Source: Chromera velia
Taxonomy: Eukaryota; Sar; Chromeraceae
DNA length: 10,814 bases
Direction: 5' to 3'
Assembly (NCBI GenBank): GCA_018398765.1
Contig: JAHBMJ010003086.1
Location: 2,501-13,314 of the forward strand
Below, in pieces: positions 1-6,937 of the stretch (position 1 is the stretch's first letter; every line of letters starts with the position of its first letter). Position numbers and translations under genes: made by a program. A model generated the notes under the pieces. It was not told where the DNA came from. It ran no database searches and saw only the letters and a program-made list of their open reading frames with translations.

Positions 1-69
1 AGGGGAAGACGTCCAGACACAAAGAAACCCGCAAGGTGTCCGAGCAACAAGTCACCTGCGCACACTCAC

Positions 70-450
70 CGTGAATGGAAATCCAGATCTGCCTTCAGAG
101 CACCCATCAAGACGCGACCCAGCCCCTCCCTCAACCCCACACCCCCCGCTCTCTGTTTTTGCCTCCACGTCCTCCACCCATGAAAGGAAGTCGTTTAGAG
201 AGGACGGCGGTCCCCAACACGAATTCCATTCTGTCCGGTTTGTAGATGAGGAAGAGGTCGGAACTTCCCCCCTTTTCTTCGCATACAGATTGTCAGACGC
301 CTGCCTTTCCTGCTTGTCTTGCCACCCTCCCGAAAGTTCCCGAACCCCCGAACGCCCCCCTCTCAGTTTGCCACCCCCGAAGGACGTCCAGTCCCTTACA
401 CCTCGCGACGCTGTGAGGGGAGCTCCTGGTCTTTTCGCCTTCCCTCCGAC
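70..450 (-). CDS. exon of the left minus-strand gene, last one inside the window
   Basis: The exon has 127 codons in phase 0-0. The acceptor gcttgcttgaag is the first AG after a very long pyrimidine tract that also contains a (CT)n microsatellite. The donor at 69 is ACG|GTGAGTG, close to consensus. The product is Gly/Arg/Ser-rich with one ordered-looking piece, SLNDFLSWVEDVEAKTE. Bases 1-69 are read as the start of the next intron. Confidence 0.5.
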
Positions 451-535
451 CTTCAAGCAAGCCAAACCACAAAAGGGGGGCGGAAAAGAGAAAAGGAACG
501 AAGCAAAAAGAGTCAATCCACTCCACACGCGCGCG

Positions 536-579
<44 letters not shown>

Positions 580-3199
580 TGTGTAAGATTGCAGTCTCCC
601 TGGTGCCATCACCCTCACACACCAACTCTTTTGCGCAACCCTTCCCAGCCCTCTGACGCGTCAGCCTGAACACGCAACCGACGTCAATCCACATGAAAGT
701 CCAAAAGCTGACAAAGAGGCGCGCACCAACTGACCGTGAGCATATCCGCCAGTAAGGCCAGGAGCCTGTCCAGTCCCCTCTCCCTCCCTGCTCTGGCCTC
801 CCGCCCCCCCTTTTGTCCCTGTCTCTGTACACACCCTGCCGCCACTTTCTGTTCCTTTGCCTGCTGCTGCCGCTCCTGCTGGCGATCTTCCTCCAGAGAA
901 ATGAGCAGGCCGTCAAGCTGCACGAAACAACAAGACGTTGCACAAAATATCAACACAAGAGGAATGACAAAGAATGAATTCACACAGTCGCTCAACAATC
1001 TTGTTGAGGAGTGGAGACAGAAGGCCAAAGCACAAGAAGGCGATCGATGAGGCAAAGAATCAAGAGAATGATAGAAACAGCAAGTAACGCAGAGACAGAA
1101 AGACAGAGAGGCAGATCGAGAAAAAGGTAGAGGTAGAGTGAACATGAGAGAATACAAAAGCGCAAGTAAAGAAGCCTATCGGACCTGACCATCCTTCGAG
1201 GTAGAAGACGATACAGAACTCTTTGCGCACTCAAAATCTGGTCACAACAACTCGATCAATCACTGACCTCCGCAAAAATCGACAACAGCGCACTGCCGCA
1301 GATCTCCTCAACTTCCTCTTCTTCCAGTCCGTCTGTCAGCGCCCCTCTTGTCCCTCCTCCCGTCTCCCTTCCCACCCCCGCCTTTCCCCCCCTTTGCTGC
1401 ACGGAAACCGGTCCCCATCGTCCCCCGGCAACTCCCTGTGGGTCTCTCACATTTCCGGAAGAGGATGAAGAGGGACACGCAACGACAGCACGAAGGCAGG
1501 AGACAAAGAGGCCTGCAACAGATCCCAACCATTCCACTCAAGAGAGTGAACAAAAACAGGAAAGAAATTCCAGGAGAGAGGTGCAATTGAAGAATGCACG
1601 CCTCAATCCATGCGCTCGGCACGCAAAGAATGAACACCAACAAGGAAAGAAACGCCTTCCCTTGACTCCATCTCTTGCTGACCCACAAAAATGGAAATTC
1701 CAGACCGCCGCGGATTTGCTGACTCGCGTGCGAGGATCGCGGAATTTTTTTCTTCTTCATTGCCTGTTCTTCCATCTTTCCCTTCACACTTTGTCCCTCC
1801 ATTTCTTTGTTTCGAGCAGTTTTGCAGCCTTGCAGATCGATTCGATTGGACTCACCATGAAACAGTTCGAGAAGGGCGGCCAGAGGGTCGGGTTGCTGAG
1901 ACAGAGCGGTTGGTCTTTCTGCCGTCCTGCCCTCTGTCTGCTGTACTGCCATCTGAGGCTCTCCTTCTCTCGACACACCCTCTGCTGAGACCCCCCGTTT
2001 ACGCTTCAGAGGAAGAGCGAATCGCGACCCATGTTGTTCCTTTGTGCTCTGTCCTGCTGCGGTATGATACAACTGCAGAGCAAAGAAAGAGGTGAGGAGC
2101 GATGAGAGAAAACGAGGGGAGGCAGGCAGGCAAGGGGGGAGGGACACGAAAAACAAAACCTAAGGATAACTGAATGTTCCCACCCTGAAACGAATGTGTG
2201 TGGTGGGTGCATGATGGCAGTAGAGCTGTAGACATTTTCGGAGAACACCTCTTCCTTCTGGCAGTCACAGAAACGCAACAACATCAACACCGGCATAAGA
2301 CGAACGAGCGGATGAGCAACACATTCAAGACGTTCCTGTGTCTTCCCATCCCACCTTCTCACGCCTCTGTTGCCACACATTCGAGACACCTCCTTGAGTA
2401 GCAACTCCCGGAAGATTCCCAACCTCTCTCAGAGCCCGGACGTCCCCACCCAGTCCTCGTGGAACTCTCAGACCTCTTTCCCCATTCTCGCCTCCTTCTC
2501 TCCCCCCCCGGTTCCACTCCCCCTCTCTGTTTCCTTCGGGTCCCGGCTTCAGTCTGCCCCCGAGAATGCCGACTGCCGTCTGGAGGAAGAGTGAGTCTCT
2601 GAACAGCCAGAGGAGAAGGGAGGGAGACGGAGAGGGAGAATCGCCCCCTGAAAGAGGAAGAGTCTGCTGGGTACCTGTGGAAGAATACCGAAGTGCCTGC
2701 AAAGAACGATATTGTCATCGATTCATCAACCAATTGATCCTTCCATCCATTGATCGATACATCCATCCACCCAGCCATTCGTCCGTCCGTCCATACATGC
2801 ATCCATCCATTCCTGCTCATCGTGTTTTACGACGAGAAGAAAAAGGGTTCGGTCAGGAGTCACAGAAGAAAAGAGAAAGACAGCTCGGCAGTGTTCGTTC
2901 ATACCTTGCCAACATCCGAAAGGAGAGAGAGACAACGTGACGCAGCGATCTCTCCACTCGAGAGCTCCGACAAAGCACACTGCACAAAGGAAGGCACGCA
3001 TAGAGAGGAGGAAAGGAATTTGCACTATCAAGAGCAGCCTTTTGTTGGGAGACTCAGAGTAGCAGTTCAAGGCGAGCGAAAAATGGTCAGGTGGATGAGT
3101 GCCGTGATCCACCTACTTAATTCGACCATTTCAATCCTTTTGGCTCGACGGTCCTCCCTTCCATTGTTGCAGCCAACACCAGTTCCTCCAACCCCGTCG

Positions 3200-3230
<31 letters not shown>

Positions 3231-3519
3231 TCACTTCCAGACAGAAGGGGACTCCGTCTACATCCGTGATGATGGCGTGCTGCGGACCTGCAGAGCAAAC
3301 AGGGGCAAGGCTCGTGCATCAAGAGACAAAAGGCCGACGTGCAACAAGACATCGGCACGTCGTGACACGCAAAAGCACAAAACAGGAATCTCAGTCTACC
3401 TTCGTTGTTGCGTCTCGTGCGATGAAGAATTCCTTGCCTTTCCCCGAAGAAGGCGCGGCAGTGGACGTTCGAAACGAAAGGGAGCAATGCGGAAACGTGT
3501 CAAGAAGCAAGCAAGGAAA
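70..3519 (-). CDS. multi-exon gene, partial at left edge; unrecognised protein with helical and low-complexity segments
   Basis: I do not recognise this protein. Reading 5' to 3' on the minus strand, seven segments chain without a stop: 3519-3400, 2979-2905, 2696-2355, 2072-1856, 1512-1268, 917-735 and 450-70, together 1563 nt or 521 codons. All junctions are phase 0 except 2072-1856 to 1512-1268, which is phase 1 on both sides. Donors are GTAGAC, GTATGA, GTGGGA, GTGAGT, GTCAGT, GTCAGT and GTGAGT; most acceptors follow a pyrimidine tract. Helix-like stretches (CALSELSSGEIAASRCLSLL, DPLAALLELFHG, EEEEVEEICGSALLSIFAEL, LDRLLALLADMLT) alternate with Gly/Arg/Ser-rich linkers. Short amphipathic helices could belong to an ARM/HEAT-like scaffold, but that is a guess. 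No start codon was found, and the last exon ends in a good donor at 69, so the gene continues beyond the window. It lies head-to-head with the plus-strand gene at 4374. Confidence 0.55.
526..584. repeat. compound microsatellite (CG)n(CA)n(GA)n
   Basis: About 17 GA units follow short CG and CA runs. The tract lies inside the inferred intron 451-734 of the minus-strand gene, where it reads as part of the pyrimidine tract ahead of the 3' splice site. Confidence 0.95.
735..917 (-). CDS. exon of the left minus-strand gene with coiled-coil-like stretch
   Basis: The exon has 61 codons in phase 0-0, acceptor tgtttcgtgcag and donor ACG|GTCAGT. It begins LDGLLISLEEDRQQERQQQA, a heptad-like Glu/Gln/Arg-rich helix likely to form a coiled coil. 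It then has a basic Gly/Arg linker and ends with a leucine-rich helix, LDRLLALLADMLT. Confidence 0.6.
1268..1512 (-). CDS. exon of the left minus-strand gene
   Basis: The acceptor gggatctgttgcag follows a long pyrimidine-rich stretch and enters in phase 1, matching the upstream exon. The exon has 245 nt and ends GAG|GTCAGT in phase 0. It encodes a hydrophobic start (LFVSCLRAVVACPSSSSSG), a Gly/Arg linker and an acidic helix (LTDGLEEEEVEEICGSALLS). A later in-phase acceptor (gacccacag, exon from 1435) is a weaker alternative. Confidence 0.55.
1856..2072 (-). CDS. exon of the left minus-strand gene
   Basis: The acceptor ctctttctttgctctgcag is one of the best in the window. The exon starts in phase 0 with LYHTAAGQSTKEQHG, carries a basic patch PLKRKRG, and ends with DPLAALLELFH before the consensus-like donor CATG|GTGAGTCC in phase 1. 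The 217-nt length matches this phase change exactly. Confidence 0.6.
2355..2696 (-). CDS. exon of the left minus-strand gene (start ambiguous: 2696 or 2579)
   Basis: The acceptor cgttctttgcag gives a start at 2696 in phase 0. An equally good in-phase acceptor, cactcttcctccag, lies at 2580 and would start the exon at 2579 (75 codons), which may be the truer form because the bases between look like a pyrimidine tract. The end is AAG|GTGGGA. The product is Gly/Arg/Glu-rich and finishes with DVRALREVGNLPGVATQGG and VWQQRREK. A second frame over 2389-2421 (GIFRELLLKE, donor GTGTCT) is also coding-like and remains an alternative. Confidence 0.45.
2739..2812. repeat. imperfect (ATCC)n / (GTCC)n microsatellite
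   Basis: CATC, ATCC and GTCC tetranucleotides recur with interruptions. The tract lies in the inferred intron 2697-2904 of the minus-strand gene. Confidence 0.85.
2905..2979 (-). CDS. exon of the left minus-strand gene
   Basis: These 25 codons read in phase 0-0 and encode an Ala/Ser/Leu-rich helix-like segment (CALSELSSGEIAASRCLSLL, then SDVGK). The acceptor ccttcctttgtgcag sits behind a clear pyrimidine tract, and the donor is AAG|GTATGA. This is among the more protein-like short exons of the gene. Confidence 0.55.
3200..3226. repeat. (TC)n microsatellite
   Basis: About 12 TC units, located in the inferred intron 2980-3399 of the minus-strand gene. Confidence 0.9.
3400..3519 (-). CDS. candidate exon (first identifiable) of the left minus-strand gene
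   Basis: It encodes 40 codons in phase 0-0, ending in GKGKEFFIARDATTK before donor GTAGAC at 3399. The acceptor follows a pyrimidine tract and ends in cccag. A second in-frame acceptor at 3545 (ttgtttcag) would lengthen the exon to 3544 in phase 2. No in-frame ATG lies just upstream. The candidate first exon at 3680-3626 (ATG to a GTCAGT donor) leaves in phase 1 and fits neither acceptor, so the 5' end is open. Confidence 0.4.
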
Positions 3520-4373
3520 CTGGGAAGGGTAGAAGGACGGAAAACTGAAACAAGGCAATCGATTCAGAAAGGCGACAAGAAAAGAATTCAGTTTCTTCTC
3601 ACTCTCAGGCGAATCGTCCACTGACCCCGGCTGCTGCCTCCACAGTCCAAACGGTTATCGAGACGACAGGATATTTGCATTTTCAGATGATTGCTGGAAG
3701 AATTTCAACAGGTTGTGTCTTTATCTCGGTGAATCCGAAAACTCAACACCGTTCGTTTGGAATCCTCGGTCCCCAATCGATCAAAATTAATCAGCTGAGT
3801 CAACAAACGATCCAGCGGTGCCTTGTCCCAACCAGTTTGGCCTCACGAAGACCGTCTATCCCCTAAGGCCGAGCGTGCATTACAATAAGCGCGATCAAAA
3901 CGTCTGTTGGGAACAGAATGGAGAGTGAGACTTCAGTATTAATACATACGTTGGACAGAGTGTCCTTTCGTTCTCCCCTCTGCGATTTCCGTGCAGTCTC
4001 TTACTTCCAGGCAGCTCCTTCGCGAAATTTCATCATTCTGCTTCGCATAAGGCTGTTGTGATACACATGTTGGCGACGGTTTGTTGGTGATGTATTCATG
4101 GATTGATCAAGAAAGGTACGTGACTACACTGACTATCACTGACTAGAAAGAGGATGGGAAATGATGGGAATTAAGAGGTTGCCAGACCGACGAAGAGGAC
4201 GGGTCCCGCGCGATCCCGCGCGCGTGCATGCATGCATGCATGGGAGTGTTGCATTTTCATCTTCCTGACGCACGCGGGCGCGCGTAGACGGCGAATTTCC
4301 CGGGCGAAAGTCAGACAGTCTGCATTGAAGAGGAAGTCTGATGAATTGAACTCTGCAGCTAGTTCCGCCGATC
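3520..4373. other. head-to-head intergenic / 5' region between the two left genes
   Basis: No convincing exon is seen here. A minus-strand ATG at 3680 opens a short frame to a GTCAGT donor at 3625, but its phase does not fit the next exon. The right part is CG-rich, with two CCCGCGCG copies near 4206 and 4216 and a (TGCA)n tract at 4225-4242. The divergent layout suggests this segment holds promoters for both genes; no TATA-like element is obvious. Confidence 0.5.
4225..4242. promoter_or_regulatory. (TGCA)n tract, overlapping TGCATGC motifs
   Basis: Four and a half TGCA units create a perfect palindrome with several overlapping TGCATGC/GCATGCA words, 132 nt upstream of the ATG at 4374. TGCATGC is a known promoter motif and ApiAP2-type binding word in apicomplexans. 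Its role here is inference; it could be a simple microsatellite. Confidence 0.35.
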
Positions 4374-4434
4374 ATGCAATCGGTCCGTCGGTCGATTACC
4401 GTTTTCGGATGCAGCAGTGCGCGCAGCTTCGTGT
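4374..4434 (+). CDS. exon 1 of the CHCH gene (start codon, presequence-like)
   Basis: ATG at 4374 follows an in-frame stop at 4347-4349. The 61 nt encode MQSVRRSITVFGCSSARSFV and end in phase 1 at a consensus GTAAGT donor. Three arginines, many Ser/Thr and no acidic residues fit a mitochondrial presequence. The next intron is only 59 nt (4435-4493). A start at M37 in exon 2 (4541) is the alternative. Confidence 0.55.
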
Positions 4435-6631
4435 GTAAGTCCAGAATGTGATTTCCTGACAAAGCGATTGAAGTTCAAACTATGTCCATGCAGACTTGGT
4501 GCTCACTGAATCCTGTGTTGGAGGGGAGCGTGGAGGGAGGATGAACGGGTGTTCGAAGAGGAGCTCTCACAGGGTCCTCTTCCCCGTGGCCAAACTGTAC
4601 GGGGAATTCCCGAGGATCGAGCACTTTCAGCTGAAGCACATCCTCACGCAGATGCAAAAGAAAGATGCCAATGTGGGGGTCGACCACCCTTGCTTTGAAG
4701 CTTGGTCAGCCGTCTCTTGCCGTCTCCTTGCCTGCCAACCTCCATGGTGTCCGTGAGCACTCCTGGTCACCTCGTTTCCCCATCTGTGCCACATACACGC
4801 ACATGCACCCATGACCCACGCGGCGCACATGGACATGACCCCCCCAATGGCTGTCGCCACTGTCCTGTTTGCAGGGATATATATCGGCGGTGTTTGTATC
4901 AGTCAGTCTGCATCTTTCCGCGCTTCTTCGCTTCTCCGGCATGACAAGTATCTGCATGGCTTTTCATCCCTGTCTTCCTCAGATGGACAACTCTTTCCCT
5001 CGCCTGTCATATTTTCTGTGACAATCTGCGATTGCTGACTCGCTCCTCTTCTCCGGAAGTAACTTTCTGCTGAAGTTGGTATTCGTGAGCATGTGACTTC
5101 ATCCTTGTGTGTGGGCCGAGCTTCTCTTGCCTATCACAACATTCGCTTCCTTATAAGTCTGTTCGGACACATTGTGCTTATCCTCTGCTCCATGGTTTCG
5201 TCGCGCGCTGTGTGTGTCGGTAGAATGGGCGAGTGCATTCCATTCATTCATTCATTCATTTATTCATTCATTCATTCTCTTTCTCTCTCTCCCCCCCCTC
5301 TCTCTGTTGGGTGCCTCGCAGAAAGAACGGGTCCTTGGCAAAGTGCCGTCTTGAGGCGACAACCTATGTCCGGTGCCTAGGCCAACACACGGTCAGCCAG
5401 CCAGCCGCAGTCAGTGGCTGACTTAGTCAGCCTGGCAGTCATTTGGTCTCTATGGAGTTTGATGAGGTCGGGGAAAAGTGAACGTGAAAGCTTGAAGGAT
5501 TCTCACTCGCTTCTTGTTTCTCTCCCTCTCCCCCCCCCCCCCCCCCCNTTCTTTCTCTTTTGTGCTTTCGTTGTTTCTCTCTTCTTTCCTTTCTTCGTTT
5601 TTTCGTTTGTTCATTCTTTCATTTGTGCGTGCGTCCGTGCTAAGTTCACGTCTTCATCACCCGATTTCTCCCCTCACTCTGCCTCCCTGCCTGCCTGCCT
5701 GAGTGCCCACAGGGATGGAAGCCGCCCTATTCAATATCGTACTTGCACATGGCTGAGCGGTAAGTGGGTGGCCAGGAAGTGCACCGACATCAGTCAGGTA
5801 GACAACCAGAGAGATGCCCATAGAGAAAGAACGAACGAACCAACGAACGAACGAAAGAAAAGAAGAAAGAAAGAAAGAAAGGAACAAGCAAGGATAGAGA
5901 GACACAAAACATTGCTCTGCTCAAGTGAGTGGAGACAGCTGTGTAGCCAGGCAGACATGTGCCGCCACCTGACCTTTCCTCATTGTCCTCTGCCTCAGCA
6001 CGCTTTCCCTCTGACCCTCCGTCCCCCCCTCGCTCTGGCTCTCTCTTCTTCCATTCATACACCACTCCTGTTAATGTCCCCTCCCAGTTTGTTTGTATAC
6101 ACCGTCTCGTCGTGATCCCTTCCAGGCTTTTCTGCTCGGCCTCATGTACGTTGAAGAGAACCGAAGAGAAGCCTGTCTAAACGAGACAGACATACAAGAG
6201 GACGTGTTCAGAAAAAAGGAAGGGTGTAATTTTGTTGGCAAGAGGATTGAATCGATCACCATCGCATGTTTTGCCCTCCTCACTTCTGTATTGTTTTTCT
6301 CTGATCATTTGAATTGGTGAATTCAGGTGGAGAGTACCGTTTTGCCCCCCTCACTTCTGTATTGTTTTTCTCTGATCATTTGAATTGGCGAATTCAGGTG
6401 GAGAGTACCGTTCTGCCCCCCTCACTTGTGTATTTTTTTTCTCTGATCATTTGAATTGGCGAATTCAGGTGGAGAGTACCAAATGAAACGACCCGATGGC
6501 ACTACCCGAAGCCTGCGTTGGAGAGGGTGGCACGAGGTCAGCTGATTGATGGATTATTTGGAGAATGGCCGGTGCTTTTGTACGAGTGGAGTGTGACAGG
6601 AGATGAAGACGTTTCGGTCCTTTTTGAATAG
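4374..6631 (+). CDS. twin CX9C (CHCH) protein, probable mitochondrial, six exons
   Basis: The exons are 4374-4434, 4494-4704, 4875-4901, 5322-5391, 5713-5759 and 6469-6631 (579 nt, 192 aa plus stop). Every junction agrees in phase (1, 2, 2, 0, 2). The joined protein has an Arg/Ser-rich, acid-free N-terminus resembling a mitochondrial presequence (MQSVRRSITVFGCSSARSF). It then has a linker, LFPVAKLYGEFPRIEHFQL, and the motif C87-X9-C97-X10-C108-X9-C118. Twin CX9C proteins are normally oxidised by MIA40 in the intermembrane space and serve in cytochrome oxidase assembly, complex I or mitoribosomes. The 10-residue gap and the C-L...C-R pattern recall COX19-type proteins, but the long tails do not, so no family is assigned. 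An in-frame TGA at 4347 precedes the chosen ATG. Alternative exons and 3' ends are listed separately. Confidence 0.65.
4494..4704 (+). CDS. exon 2 of the CHCH gene (first CX9C cysteine)
   Basis: The acceptor tatgtccatgcag enters in phase 1 and the donor GTCAGC leaves in phase 2. Strong G/C preference at third codon positions on the plus strand, weaker in the opposite frame, supports this strand. It encodes residues 21-91, including the linker and HPCFEA with Cys87, the first cysteine of the twin CX9C motif. Confidence 0.7.
4875..4901 (+). CDS. exon 3 of the CHCH gene, 27-nt exon (second cysteine)
   Basis: The acceptor ctgtcctgtttgcag and donor GTCAGT bracket 27 nt in phase 2-2, encoding most of WDIYRRCLYQ. 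Joining it to exon 2 places Cys97 exactly nine residues after Cys87, which is strong evidence for this tiny exon. Confidence 0.65.
5236..5306. repeat. (ATTC)n microsatellite plus CT/C-rich tract
   Basis: About ten ATTC/ATTT units at 5236-5278 run into a CT- and C-rich stretch just upstream of the exon 4 acceptor, so the end serves as a pyrimidine tract. Confidence 0.9.
5322..5391 (+). CDS. exon 4 of the CHCH gene (second CX9C pair)
   Basis: The acceptor gggtgcctcgcag enters in phase 2 and the donor ACG|GTCAGC leaves in phase 0. It encodes KNGSLAKCRLEATTYVRCLG then QHT, containing the complete second CX9C (Cys108, Cys118). The donor lies in an 8-bp inverted repeat (5392-5399 with 5415-5422). 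Confidence 0.7.
5529..5548. repeat. poly-C run ending in an undetermined base
   Basis: About 18 consecutive C are followed by N at 5548, within the inferred intron 5392-5712. The run length is probably unreliable in the assembly, but no exon is affected. Confidence 0.9.
5713..5759 (+). CDS. exon 5 of the CHCH gene
   Basis: The acceptor gagtgcccacag enters in phase 0 and the consensus donor GTAAGT leaves in phase 2. It encodes GWKPPYSISYLHMAE plus two bases of an arginine codon. The upstream candidate at 6126-6223 has the same entry and exit phases and may replace it (see findings). Confidence 0.55.
5824..5882. repeat. (GAAC)n / (GAAA)n microsatellite
   Basis: GAAC/CAAC units turn into GAAA units. 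The tract lies in the long inferred intron 5760-6468. Confidence 0.9.
6126..6223 (+). other. candidate alternative exon of the CHCH gene
   Basis: It follows the acceptor cgtgatcccttccag and reads AFLLGLMYVEENRREACLNE onward in phase 0, leaving in phase 2 at GTGTAA. An internal donor GTACGT at 6146 also leaves in phase 2 after 20 nt. It can connect exon 4 to the terminal exon in place of exon 5. Joined after exon 5 it would hit TAA at 6178-6180. Confidence 0.35.
6268..6480 (+). repeat. three tandem 71-bp repeats, each carrying a 3' splice site
   Basis: The units are 6268-6338, 6339-6409 and 6410-6480, with only a few substitutions between neighbours. Each contains a pyrimidine tract, gaattcag and the first 12 bases of the terminal exon, so the acceptor occurs at 6326, 6397 and 6468. 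From exon 5, only the third gives an open frame; copies 1 and 2 reach TGA after about 15 codons. Confidence 0.95.
6469..6631 (+). CDS. terminal exon of the CHCH gene (read-through form)
   Basis: The acceptor gaattcag, third of three tandem copies, enters in phase 2. The frame runs WRVPNETTRWHYPKPALERV and continues to TAG at 6629-6631. A donor-like GAG|GTCAGC at 6537 in phase 1 would instead end this exon at 6536 and join 6837-6937. Both forms are open and I cannot choose between them from sequence alone. Confidence 0.5.
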
Positions 6632-6836
6632 ACGCTTTTTGTCGGTCGATGTGTAAATCTCGCTTCCGAGTTCCTTGCCGCTATACCAGTCTATTCTTCA
6701 TGCTGCGAGCGTACTTGTTATTGTGTACTTTGCCAACTCTATGCTTGTGCAGATCACTTGTCTTGTCCATATTTGTGTCGTCTATGAGTGTATGAGACCC
6801 CCGAGCTCTCCCGTGTGCGTTGCTTCCTTTCTTCAG

Positions 6837-6937
6837 GTTCTGCCTTTTCATTTGAAGGGGGCCGCTCAAAGTCTGTGCCAAGGAGTGGGGGTCCTCTTCC
6901 GGGAGTTTTCTCTTCTCCACGAAAGAGAGGAAGATAA
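6837..6937 (+). other. candidate alternative last exon of the CHCH gene
   Basis: A strong acceptor, cgttgcttcctttcttcag, enters in phase 1, exactly matching the donor at 6537. The tail is basic and Ser/Gly-rich (SAFSFEGGRSKSVPRSGG to RKRGR) with TAA at 6935-6937, giving a 194-aa protein. The phase 0 frame over the same bases is also open to TAG at 6974-6976. Confidence 0.4.

Noticed and set aside
71-586. Plus-strand open frame of 171 codons over the left edge.
   Set aside because: It runs into the GA microsatellite, and the minus strand has matching splice sites and phases here; treated as a shadow.
1308-2156. Continuous minus-strand frame of 282 codons.
   Set aside because: It crosses strong acceptors and donors (2073, 1855, 1513), and the middle part is pyrimidine- and stop-poor intron sequence. 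The two exon parts are kept separately.
3626-3680. ATG-led first exon of the minus-strand gene ending at GTCAGT.
   Set aside because: It leaves in phase 1 while the next acceptors need phase 0 or 2.
5713-5796. Exon extended to 5796 in the frame reading DGSRPIQYRTCTW to KCTDISQ, ending CAG|GTAGAC.
   Set aside because: It needs phase 2 entry, but the exon 4 donor that keeps the fourth cysteine leaves in phase 0. In phase 0 the extension meets TAA right after the GTAAGT donor.
5414-6115. Plus-strand frame of 233 codons.
   Set aside because: It passes through poly-C, the N, and the (GAAC)n/(GAAA)n repeats; low-complexity intron sequence open by chance.
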